Positions 55,312-64,000 of a stretch of DNA of 64,000 nt are shown piece by piece. How positions within the stretch are numbered: the stretch's first letter is position 1; every line of letters starts with the position of its first letter. Under the pieces are notes generated by a model. It ran no database searches, was not told the DNA's origin, and worked only from the letters and a program-made list of their open reading frames with translations. Made by a program: the position numbers and the translations under genes. Origin of the DNA: Lachnospiraceae bacterium (GTDB lineage: Bacteria; Bacillota; Clostridia; Lachnospirales; Lachnospiraceae); NCBI GenBank assembly GCA_024697595.1, contig JAILFK010000018.1:1-64000 (forward strand), in the 5' to 3' direction.

Positions 55312-55399
55312 TTATCGTCACCCCATTTACACTTCTAACTTTAACCCCTAAATTTATTATATATTATTTTCGTTAATATTTAAACATAGTAAAAAATAT

Positions 55400-55450
55400 T
55401 TAAAATGCAAAAACGGCCCCTCAGCTGTGCTGCCGAGTGACACGTTTTTG
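55400..55450 (-). terminator. Terminator after the giant surface-protein gene
   Basis: An outer 8-bp stem (55408-55415 with 55443-55450) encloses an internal stem CTCGGC/GCTGAG on the minus strand. The downstream arm ends in TTTTTG, then AT-rich sequence follows. It lies about 47 bases past the stop and ahead of the lone receiver gene. Confidence 0.7.
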
Positions 55451-55496
55451 TTTGGTGTGTATGTTACAAACTTAAATTAATAAGTCATAACCGAAA

Positions 55497-58400
55497 TTAT
55501 TTTGCACTATTTTGTGCTTCTAATGTATCTTCCCCATCTTCATCTTCATCTTTTTTCTTTTTCAAAAGTAAAACCAAAAGGGAAATTACAGTTCCTATTA
55601 TAGCAAATGGTATATCTAAATAACAACATCCTAAGTATACACAAATTATGTCTAAGATTCCACCCACAATAATAGTTAAAAATCTATATTTTTTATTTCG
55701 TTTATTCTTTTTTAATACAAGAAGTATAACAACTTCACCTATTGTTATAATCAAGATAATTATATGCCAATAACAATCGTGAACATCACCATGATATCTG
55801 CCATCTACAATGTCAGTATCTTGCTTATCTGAATGATCTTTTGTATTGTCTGTAATATTATCTTTGATTTTTGTATTAGCATGCACGCCTTTAGTTGAAT
55901 CACTATTAATATCAATGTTTCCAGCAATCATACCATTTCTAGTACTAATATTTTCAGCTATGTTAGATTCACTTACATTAACAACATTTGTTGCGTTATC
56001 ATTTTCATTTGAATCACCATCATTTGAAATACTATTGTCATCATTTGCCGTCTTTATATCTGTGTCATAATAACAAATTGCATATGTTGAAAATAGATTT
56101 GTAGTAAATTTAATCGTGTTCTTCTCAGTATCATATTCTGTAGGAAGAATGTCCGCCTTGGATTTAACAACTCCATTTTCTTCATAGTCATGAACTCTAA
56201 CCACTGTAAAATGTCTCTCAACATCTGGATTAGTATTCTTTAATTCCTCATCCAACTGAACCTCTAAAGTTAGAGGATTATGATAAGTTGTAGGAAGTTT
56301 TTCTGGTTCACTATTATTAATTCTCAAGAACAATGACACATCTAAATATTTACCAACAACTGCATCTTCATGGAATTCTAGAAGTTTTTCTTCTATATCA
56401 TCCTCGTGGCCTTCCTTAATAACATTTTCTAAATAAGTAACTGCAACCTCTAGATATACTAAAATGTCATTACCATTTAATATGGTCTCATCTTGCTTAA
56501 ATTGTGTAGTTGTATCTGCAGCTGTATCAACAGTTAAATTAGTAACCTCTGTATCAGGAGCATGTGATTCAACAATTATTTCTGTATCAAGACTCTCGCC
56601 ATTATCACCAATAGAGCTATCAAGTTTTTCTATGCTGACAACTTTATCCATGCTATAAGTCTTACCATCTTTTGTAACTGTTGCAGTATATGTAATCTCG
56701 CCATTTTCTACCTCTGTAGGCGCTTTTGTTTCCTCACTTGTGATTACACAATCTTCAACATCAACATGAGTATTGTCATGTATACATGTAAATGTAGCTG
56801 TAGCTTTACTATTTACGCTTGGCCAATTAAATACGGGTTCAGACCATTCGTGACCATCATAAACTGTTACATTTTCTATCTTGGAAACATTTCCCGCTTT
56901 ATCAACAGCCTCAATATTATATGTAGTTCCATCTGCAACAAGTGTATATTTACCAGTTGAAATATCAATTGGATTTCCATTTACTGTTACAGCCACAAGA
57001 TTTTCATCACTAAATGTAATCTCCTTGGCCTCGCAGTAATTCTTATTGCTTGTCACACCTGTTATAGAAGGTAAAACAACATCCACATTAAATCCATCAG
57101 TTGATATATATCTGACATTTCCTGCCTTATCACTAATCTTGGCATAAACGATATATCTACCATTTGCATTAATATTTAACGGTTTTGTATAAGTTGTCCA
57201 ATCCGTCACAGAGCTTAAATCATTTTCTGAAATTGCACTCTCCAAAGTAGCATCAATAATCTTGTACTCAATTTTATCAATACCACTATTTATAACTCCG
57301 GTTTGAACACCATTTACCATACCATCATCAACGGCATTTATAGTGACAACTTGTTTAGCATTATAGTAGGTATCGAAGTTAATATTACTTGAATCTATAA
57401 ATTCTGTTGATCCAACCTGATCACTAGTCATTGTAATGCTAGCATTTGGTTTAACAGTCTCCTTCCAATGAGCATAGACTCTAGTAGGATTTTTCAACTC
57501 ATCCACTCCATACTTCGAAACCTTCGTTCCGTCAGATGGCAATGTATACCAACCCAAGAAATTATAGTTTGCTCTGCCAACTGGATTTCTAGAATTAATT
57601 TCATCTGCTGTGACAAAATCTGTTCCATTGGCTTTTGCATTATCATACTCACTTCTTGTCTTGCTAATCATATGTGGCGAAGAAATATTTGGTTCAACCG
57701 CTTGATTTATTATATCACTTCCCAAATTGTAATCAAAGATTACTGATGGGACTGTAAGATTTGATAAATCAAGCTTAATTGTTCCAGATGCAGCATCTGC
57801 ATCCTTGTCATAATATACTGTGTGATTTACATGATCATCATCGCAAATTGACTTATACTTTTCATCATTGTCTAAATCAAATTTACTTCCAGCATAATTA
57901 AATGCCACAACTTGAATTCGATGATAATAAGTATCATGTGTTCCCGCCTGGAATCTCCACACAGGGAAATATCCTGTATATTTGGCAGACGCTGTACCGT
58001 CATCATTTATAACAACATCACTCTTTGCACAAGAAGTTCCTTCGCTTGTACCTCCAGCTTGCTGTGTTATCACTGCATAGTCAGAAGCCTGGGCATTCTC
58101 ATCCTCAGCATATAATACTTTTACATTTATGCTATCTGGAACCAATGCCACTCCATCAACCACTGGAATATCAGAAATTGTAACTTCCCAAGGTAAATTA
58201 AAACATCCTAAAGTATAGTTAAATACCTTCTTATATCCCATATCATCGGCATCATTAAAGCTTTGATGTTCTTCAAAATTATACTCATCTGTACCAACAA
58301 AACTTCCATCAGCAAGTTTCTTTATAGGAGAAGCATCAATTATATATCCAATCTCATTTCCAGACTCATCATAATGTGGAATTGGTGTAGTTCCCACATC

Positions 58401-61400
58401 TCCATCTAAATCAAGCAGATTATAGCTTGCGTTATTAGGATCATAAGTATTGAAGTAATATTTTACGCTTCCAACATCTTTAGCATTTGCTCCAGCAGGT
58501 ACTCCACACTCATCGTCACATTTAACAATCTTGGTAGCGATTGTTTGTCCATCACTGACTCTAATCAATCTAATTCTGGCAAATGTAGCTCGATTTTCAA
58601 CTTCTTGAACTCCATTAACAAGTCCATTGTCAGTAGGATACTCATATCTATAATCCCACTCTATTGTTCCCCAAGGAGTATCTGCCACATCTGTAGCGCC
58701 GCACTCATGATTACAACAAGCAGTCTTTGTTTTGTGATAAGAGCCTGCTGTCTCGTCTGGTACATAATTTGTAAATGCATGATCTTCATAAAGCATCACC
58801 TTGTATGTGATTACATTTGATGAAACATCAGTTGCAGTGATTGTATAAAGCACTCCGGAATCCGTACCATCAACTCCATCATCACCTGTGAGCGTGTATT
58901 CTCCTACTACTTTTCCAATATCTACTCCAGAAGTATTTCTATCTGATATGGTAAATGTATCATTTACCACCGTCTCATCTGAAGTTGATGTTCCCACACG
59001 CTTTGTGATTACAACAGACGTCAGGTTCGGATCAGCAATCTTCACAGTCTTATCTTCACAGTAGATGCCCGTCTTTGGTGTAGTAGTATTATCATACTGC
59101 TCTATTCCTGTAATAGTAGGCCTTGCTTCATCTTCAATCTCATATGTAACAGATCTTGATCCTGTAAAATTACCTTTACCTACAACTTCAATTGTATATG
59201 TTCCAACCTCAACAGCAGTTTTTTGCTTATGATTCTCCACATCATTTGTAAGTTTATAATCCTGATTCTCTACCAAAGTAGTATCTACACCATCAACCTT
59301 GGCTTTGACAATAATTGATGTTGGTCCATGAGTAGAAGCATCATATGTAAAATGATTTGGTTCAATTGTCAATGTTCCAATATTATTATCACTAATATCA
59401 ACCGGTGTGATCTCAAAAGGTTTTGAAATTACAACAGATGAGTTGGATGTGCTGGTTGTCACTACAGCCTCGGCATAATAATAACCGGCATTCTTTGGAG
59501 CTCCGCTTAATAATGTTCCTCCTGATGTTTCATTAGCACTTGAAGTCTTGTAATACTTGATATCATCAACAATCAACTGAGTATCAAAGCCACTAAATTT
59601 ATCGCTCTTAGTGATTGTTGCATTAACAGGTGCCCCATCATAAGTCTTGCTAGTCGCATTAATAATCGCTGTAATATCACTTGCATTATGATAATCACCA
59701 CATGTATCTATAGCACATTTAGCCACCGCTTTATCTGCACCATCGTTTGACAACAGCCATGTATGTGTAGCATTAATTACAATTCCTGTATACTCTGTAG
59801 TATTTCCGGCTTTATCTGTAACTAAAATACTATTGCTAGCGCCACTTTCAACTGCAATCTTGCCGAAAGTATCAACAGCAGCAAGTGTATATACACCATT
59901 AATTGGAAGAACTGTATAACCATTTACCTTAACACTATCTACCTCATAATTATCAGATACGCTAAATCCATGTTCTAGGCAATAAGTCTTACCAGCACTA
60001 ATTCCTGTTATTGTTGGTGGAATTGTCTCAAGTACAACTCCATTAGATGAAATATATGTCACATTTCCAGCCTTATCGCTCACCTTGGCATACACTACAA
60101 CTTCTCTCTCAGGACTTATGCTAAATGTATTACCATTTGATATTTCAGTCCAACTTGATGCATCTAAAGCTTGAAGTTCACCGAGTGTCATCTTTGACTT
60201 AGTAGAAGTCTTGTCCATCACATAGTAATAAATCTTATCGATTCCACTACCTCCAACTTCATCTTCAGCTTCAAGTTTTACATCTGTAACTTCTTTCTTA
60301 TAAATTCCAAATGTAACTGTCTCAAGAAGAGAATCCCACCAATTGCTTCCAATTGTTATCTTGGCTGTTGGATCTTTTACATCCTTTATACTCCAATTAA
60401 CATCAAAGCTTCCTTGATAGTTGCCCTTCAATGTCACCGTAAATGTATAATTTTCACCAATTGGATTAACTTCCTTGGCACTAGTTGTACCTGTGATTTC
60501 GTAATCCGTACCTTTGGTCAACTCATACAACTCTGTCCAATTCGAATTTATATCACTTCTATCATCATAGATAGTAATTACAGGTTCGATTAAAGCATTA
60601 TTATCTAAATGGTTAAATGCATTATTGGCATATTCCACACCACCTAAAGTCATCTTGGCACTAAATGTTGTTTTCTCGCCGATATTTCCTCTAGGAGTAA
60701 CCTTCAAATCACCTGTAATATAGGTAATATTGTAGTCGTCTGTTGTTGTACCAATTGCATCTACACTATTTTTTATTTCGACTGAACCGAAATTATTTTT
60801 TGAACTTCCCACCTGGTCATTTGTATATAAAACATCAGTTTGAGTTCCTGTATAACTTGGTGTGTTCTCCACAATTGAATCATTTGAAGCCAAACCAGCT
60901 ACGTTATCTATAGTATATCCATGGGCAGTCAAAGGACTGTAATTATATACTCTTTCAGCCGAATCAGATTTAAGTTTCAAGTCTTTTTTAGCTATGTTAA
61001 ATGTTTTTATTATCTCACCATCATAGTTACCTTCGGCAGTAATCTTGATTGTGGCTTCTCCTGCATGAACATTATCAGTGTAGCTATAATCAAAATCATT
61101 TCCCTTTGTAAGGATAATTACATCATTTCCTACAGTATATTTAACAGCAGGCTCCGGCATCTGATATGTACCGTTATATACAAGACCTGTCACATCATCA
61201 ACCGTAATTCCTTCACTAAATGAAGTATTATTACCAATATTTTTCTTAGTCACTTCAAGAGGAAGTGATATGGTTGCTGCATTATAGTTCAATGTTTCTG
61301 CCGCTGTTACTGTGATAATCTTCTTACCCACATTAGTTTGATCGACATCACTAGATGCGCTTCCATCAGAAGTTACATTTTCAGAAGCTGCATTATTAAA

Positions 61401-64000
61401 CGCATATGTGATTGCACCAACACCAGGTTCTGTTGCACTTCCAATATTAATATCTGTCTTACCATTAACGCCGTAAGCAAAAGCTCCATCTAAACTATGA
61501 GGTTTTCCATCATAGGTAAATGTCTTTGTTACACTATCGGTATCAATTGATTGATTAACTTTATTGATATTAAATGTTTTGGTTATAACGCCAGCATAAT
61601 TATTCTTACCTGTAATTGTCACTGTTGCTATACCAGCATTCACATTATTTGAATATGAATATGTTAAATCATCTCCATCTAATGTATAGGATGTATCTTC
61701 ATCCACCTTAAAAGTAACTGTAGGTGTAGGTGTATAAGCTTCACCGCTATAATCTACATCTGCAATATCTTCCACAGAAATACCATTTACATTCACACCA
61801 TATGAAGTCGAATCATTAGCAATATTTGCCAACTGCTTTGGAATAACATGTAATACCACATCTACTGAAGTCGTACTATAATTTAGTGTTTCAGCAGCTG
61901 TTATTCTTATAACTTTCTTTCCAGCACTAATTTGTGTTACATCACTTAATTCACTACCATCAGCATTTTCATTCATAGATGATGATGTATTAAATGCATA
62001 TGTTATAGTTCCTACTCCTGGATTTTCCATATCTCCAGTAGTTGTATCTGTAACACCACCCAAACCATATGCAAAAGCTCCAGTCAAATTATGTGACTTG
62101 CCATCAAATGTATATGACTTTACTAATTCAGCTGTAGTATCTGTAGTTGCAGTAGTATCTATAGTCTGATTTGCCTTGTTTATAACAAGTTTTCCAGGTT
62201 CAACACTTATAGTATAATTCGCAGTTTCTGCTGTAACCATATCACTGTTATAGACAACTACTTCGCCCTCTTTTATAACTACATTGGAATAATCGATTAC
62301 GTTATCTACTCCAGTTGTGGCATTGGTTTGTGTTCCAACAACATTTACTCCTGTTACAGTATTGGTACTGATTACACTAGAATTTGAATCCAAAATCACA
62401 TCATTATCAGTTTTATTTCCATCTGCATTGGAATTTGTACTAATACATTTGTGATTATTACCTGATTCATTTCCAGATTGCTTAATCCACCAACCATCTA
62501 GGGTTAATGGAGTTCCATCATAGGATTTTTCTGCATTAACCGAAGATAAAACAATAGGTCTAGGTGTAATCTTAACTGTTACATAGGTTGTATCATAAGT
62601 CTTTTCCTGTGAAATTAATCTACAAGAATAAACTCCACTATCCCCTACATACTTAATTGTATAAGTCGAATCTGTTGCTCCTGAAATTGCAACACCATCT
62701 TTCATCCATTGATATGCAAATCCAGAAGTTGATGACTTAACCTTCATTGTGAGAGATTGTGAATTATACTCACGATCAACCTTGCCGTTTTCTACTAAAT
62801 CATCACCATTTGGATCAGTTGATATATGTACCTCTATTACATCTGAAACCTCCATGTTCTTCTGCGATGTAACTTCACTATCGTCACAGTAAGCAGAATG
62901 TATATCTGTTTCATTATTGGCCAATGCATCTGTGTCATTTGCTATAGCCTGAACTGTATAACAATACTTTCCTTTTTCATTCATGTCAGCTGACATGTCA
63001 AGACATGCTTGATTTGATGATGCATAAGTTGTCAAATCAACATCACTTTGCTCGTATGTCTTAATCAATTCTTTAATATTATAAGAATCATCACATGAAT
63101 AAAGTTTTACAACATATCCAACTGTAACACTAGAATCCGATGCACCAATAGCTCCAGCATTTTCTGCAAAGGTAGGAACTGTATTCCATTTTGCCAATCC
63201 ATATGCAGCCTTGTTACTTGCCTCATTTAACAGATTTGTAGGTGTGGCAAGCTTCGCTTTAGATATGGTGTAATCAGTAGGATCTGTTGTGCGATCAGCA
63301 TAGTTTGGTGCCCCTTTAATTACAGCTCTCACCTGATAATTTCCAGGATTAACAGGCGCCACTTCAGACCAATCAGCTAATAACTTGTCCTCCCTATACT
63401 CGTATGTCAAATATTCACTGCCTGAATAATTCTCACCCTCAAGTTCTTCAATATAAACTGAAAGTTTAGGTGTATTTCTTGCCTCACCATAAGTCCATCC
63501 AGCTATATTAACTGTGACAGCGTCAATATTGGCTGGATTTATAGTCATAGTTGAATCAAATGTCTTGGTTATGCTCTCACCATTATCTTTTCGAGTTGCT
63601 ATAACCTTACACAGCACTTTGTAAGATAAAACTTCACCTTTATTATTTTTGTATACATTGAATCCTTTATTGTTTTTATTCAAGCCTACCCATGAATCTG
63701 ATGTATTTACAGTTGGGCTTTCTGAACTTTGCATCTTAACAGGCGATAACACGCCCTTTTTATATGACCACTCATAGGTATATGTATAAGCATCTGTTGC
63801 ATCATCTGTATCTGAAGTAACATTGATTGTGTACTTAGGTGCACCCTCGTAAGTATATCCATACATTACACTATCGCGTAAACTTGTGATACTTCCCGAT
63901 AAAGTAGCTACTCTTTTATCTAAGCCTATTGTAATTGCAATATCATTAGAATTATTAATCTGACCTACTGGTATGGCAAATGTTCCTGCATATCTACCAT
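55497..64000 (-). CDS. Giant multi-domain surface protein (5' end outside the window)
   Basis: At least 2,833 residues; the frame stays open to the right edge, so the true start lies outside and the ATG at 63866 is internal. The visible part is a chain of beta domains: MBG/YDG-type repeats (YDGTPLTLDG, FTYDGKPHSL), Ig-like units with DKAGNV, an InlB-type repeat (about 57460-57750; NFLGWYT, YAHWKE), and Cys-containing motifs (CAIDTCG, CCNHECG, TATFTC). The C-terminus has three hydrophobic helices in about 95 residues and a charged tail, not an LPXTG signal. An adhesin or wall-spanning protein is likely; ligand unknown. Confidence 0.85.
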   Translation of the reverse strand, partial: GRYAGTFAIPVGQINNSNDIAITIGLDKRVATLSGSITSLRDSVMYGYTYEGAPKYTINVTSDTDDATDAYTYTYEWSYKKGVLSPVKMQSSESPTVNTSDSWVGLNKNNKGFNVYKNNKGEVLSYKVLCKVIATRKDNGESITKTFDSTMTINPANIDAVTVNIAGWTYGEARNTPKLSVYIEELEGENYSGSEYLTYEYREDKLLADWSEVAPVNPGNYQVRAVIKGAPNYADRTTDPTDYTISKAKLATPTNLLNEASNKAAYGLAKWNTVPTFAENAGAIGASDSSVTVGYVVKLYSCDDSYNIKELIKTYEQSDVDLTTYASSNQACLDMSADMNEKGKYCYTVQAIANDTDALANNETDIHSAYCDDSEVTSQKNMEVSDVIEVHISTDPNGDDLVENGKVDREYNSQSLTMKVKSSTSGFAYQWMKDGVAISGATDSTYTIKYVGDSGVYSCRLISQEKTYDTTYVTVKITPRPIVLSSVNAEKSYDGTPLTLDGWWIKQSGNESGNNHKCISTNSNADGNKTDNDVILDSNSSVISTNTVTGVNVVGTQTNATTGVDNVIDYSNVVIKEGEVVVYNSDMVTAETANYTISVEPGKLVINKANQTIDTTATTDTTAELVKSYTFDGKSHNLTGAFAYGLGGVTDTTTGDMENPGVGTITYAFNTSSSMNENADGSELSDVTQISAGKKVIRITAAETLNYSTTSVDVVLHVIPKQLANIANDSTSYGVNVNGISVEDIADVDYSGEAYTPTPTVTFKVDEDTSYTLDGDDLTYSYSNNVNAGIATVTITGKNNYAGVITKTFNINKVNQSIDTDSVTKTFTYDGKPHSLDGAFAYGVNGKTDINIGSATEPGVGAITYAFNNAASENVTSDGSASSDVDQTNVGKKIITVTAAETLNYNAATISLPLEVTKKNIGNNTSFSEGITVDDVTGLVYNGTYQMPEPAVKYTVGNDVIILTKGNDFDYSYTDNVHAGEATIKITAEGNYDGEIIKTFNIAKKDLKLKSDSAERVYNYSPLTAHGYTIDNVAGLASNDSIVENTPSYTGTQTDVLYTNDQVGSSKNNFGSVEIKNSVDAIGTTTDDYNITYITGDLKVTPRGNIGEKTTFSAKMTLGGVEYANNAFNHLDNNALIEPVITIYDDRSDINSNWTELYELTKGTDYEITGTTSAKEVNPIGENYTFTVTLKGNYQGSFDVNWSIKDVKDPTAKITIGSNWWDSLLETVTFGIYKKEVTDVKLEAEDEVGGSGIDKIYYYVMDKTSTKSKMTLGELQALDASSWTEISNGNTFSISPEREVVVYAKVSDKAGNVTYISSNGVVLETIPPTITGISAGKTYCLEHGFSVSDNYEVDSVKVNGYTVLPINGVYTLAAVDTFGKIAVESGASNSILVTDKAGNTTEYTGIVINATHTWLLSNDGADKAVAKCAIDTCGDYHNASDITAIINATSKTYDGAPVNATITKSDKFSGFDTQLIVDDIKYYKTSSANETSGGTLLSGAPKNAGYYYAEAVVTTSTSNSSVVISKPFEITPVDISDNNIGTLTIEPNHFTYDASTHGPTSIIVKAKVDGVDTTLVENQDYKLTNDVENHKQKTAVEVGTYTIEVVGKGNFTGSRSVTYEIEDEARPTITGIEQYDNTTTPKTGIYCEDKTVKIADPNLTSVVITKRVGTSTSDETVVNDTFTISDRNTSGVDIGKVVGEYTLTGDDGVDGTDSGVLYTITATDVSSNVITYKVMLYEDHAFTNYVPDETAGSYHKTKTACCNHECGATDVADTPWGTIEWDYRYEYPTDNGLVNGVQEVENRATFARIRLIRVSDGQTIATKIVKCDDECGVPAGANAKDVGSVKYYFNTYDPNNASYNLLDLDGDVGTTPIPHYDESGNEIGYIIDASPIKKLADGSFVGTDEYNFEEHQSFNDADDMGYKKVFNYTLGCFNLPWEVTISDIPVVDGVALVPDSINVKVLYAEDENAQASDYAVITQQAGGTSEGTSCAKSDVVINDDGTASAKYTGYFPVWRFQAGTHDTYYHRIQVVAFNYAGSKFDLDNDEKYKSICDDDHVNHTVYYDKDADAASGTIKLDLSNLTVPSVIFDYNLGSDIINQAVEPNISSPHMISKTRSEYDNAKANGTDFVTADEINSRNPVGRANYNFLGWYTLPSDGTKVSKYGVDELKNPTRVYAHWKETVKPNASITMTSDQVGSTEFIDSSNINFDTYYNAKQVVTINAVDDGMVNGVQTGVINSGIDKIEYKIIDATLESAISENDLSSVTDWTTYTKPLNINANGRYIVYAKISDKAGNVRYISTDGFNVDVVLPSITGVTSNKNYCEAKEITFSDENLVAVTVNGNPIDISTGKYTLVADGTTYNIEAVDKAGNVSKIENVTVYDGHEWSEPVFNWPSVNSKATATFTCIHDNTHVDVEDCVITSEETKAPTEVENGEITYTATVTKDGKTYSMDKVVSIEKLDSSIGDNGESLDTEIIVESHAPDTEVTNLTVDTAADTTTQFKQDETILNGNDILVYLEVAVTYLENVIKEGHEDDIEEKLLEFHEDAVVGKYLDVSLFLRINNSEPEKLPTTYHNPLTLEVQLDEELKNTNPDVERHFTVVRVHDYEENGVVKSKADILPTEYDTEKNTIKFTTNLFSTYAICYYDTDIKTANDDNSISNDGDSNENDNATNVVNVSESNIAENISTRNGMIAGNIDINSDSTKGVHANTKIKDNITDNTKDHSDKQDTDIVDGRYHGDVHDCYWHIIILIITIGEVVILLVLKKNKRNKKYRFLTIIVGGILDIICVYLGCCYLDIPFAIIGTVISLLVLLLKKKKDEDEDGEDTLEAQNSAK
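60960..62170 (-). repeat. Tandem ~197-residue repeat in the giant protein
   Basis: Two consecutive units of roughly 197 residues. Each begins with a TFDGKSHNLTGAFAYG / TYDGKPHSLDGAFAYG segment, continues with PGVGTITYAFN / PGVGAITYAFN and AAETLNY, and ends in a KTFNI strand. The copies have diverged, so this is an old duplication of an MBG-type domain pair. Limits are approximate. Confidence 0.75.

Noticed and set aside
55497..63866. Start of the giant gene at the ATG at 63866
   Set aside because: The frame continues in protein-like sequence (for example GRYAGTFAIPVGQ) to the window edge and no ribosome site precedes the ATG, so it is an internal Met.
1..64000. Prophage, transposon or integrative element
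   Set aside because: No integrase, transposase, terminal repeats or tRNA target was found; the only likely accessory insertions are the ABC cassette and perhaps the giant gene.

Overview
The window is about 64 kb of low-GC Firmicutes chromosome. CIRCE control of groES, YlxM/Ffh, RbgA beside RnhB and FliK/FlhB-like genes, a FolB-FolK fusion, a split PurH function with a PurO-type IMP cyclohydrolase, CheV, and a DUF512 radical SAM gene next to der all point to the Clostridia. The best guess is a Lachnospiraceae member near Butyrivibrio, Pseudobutyrivibrio or Roseburia; this is inference from gene content and order. Almost every gene lies on the minus strand. The plus-strand exceptions are tmcAL and a Y-family polymerase/YolD-like pair. 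No tRNA, rRNA, CRISPR array, insertion sequence or integrase was seen, and no stretch longer than 300 bases lacks a gene.

Layout, left to right. 1-2.2 kb: the 5' end of groES with promoter and CIRCE, then a DUF2974 lipase-like protein and a small membrane protein. 2.2-12.4 kb: a tight run dut, PRTase-like gene, parE, parC, folC, folE, HD protein, folP, folBK, CPBP protease, with several short overlaps. 12.4-15.6 kb: an accessory three-gene ABC cassette of the lactococcin-972-export type. 15.6-20 kb: gpsA, plsY, der and the DUF512 protein. 20-29.7 kb: a translation and secretion block (yraN, FlhB-C-like, FliK-like, rnhB, signal peptidase, rbgA, second signal peptidase, rplS, trmD, rimM, khpA, rpsP, ffh, ylxM). 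29.8-38.6 kb: ilvA, ftsY, smc, rnc, acpP, plsX, rpmF, yceD. 38.6-43.6 kb: ackA, divergent tmcAL, then AICAR transformylase and IMP cyclohydrolase. 43.6-46.5 kb: a FliD-like protein, ung, hisF, hisH. 46.7-53.2 kb: an acidic single-pass membrane protein, cheV, a lipoprotein, a two-component system and a coiled-coil membrane protein. 53.3-55.3 kb: polymerase, YolD-like protein and a lone receiver. 55.5-64 kb: the C-terminal 2,833 residues of a giant surface protein whose start lies beyond the window.

Several modules are functionally coherent: folate synthesis (folC, folE, folP, folBK), which feeds the 10-formyl-THF-dependent AICAR transformylase; phospholipid synthesis (gpsA, plsY, plsX, acpP); the SRP route (ffh, ylxM, ftsY) with two signal peptidases; and ribosome maturation (der, rbgA, rimM, trmD, rnc, khpA). 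The most distinctive parts are the ABC cassette with a structured leader, the HD-domain gene inside the folate operon, a PRTase without the usual acidic pair, the 8 x 33-bp repeat in the FliK-like gene, the acidic membrane protein beside cheV, and the giant repeat protein with a multi-pass C-terminus instead of an LPXTG anchor. Promoters and terminators were read by eye and are predictions.
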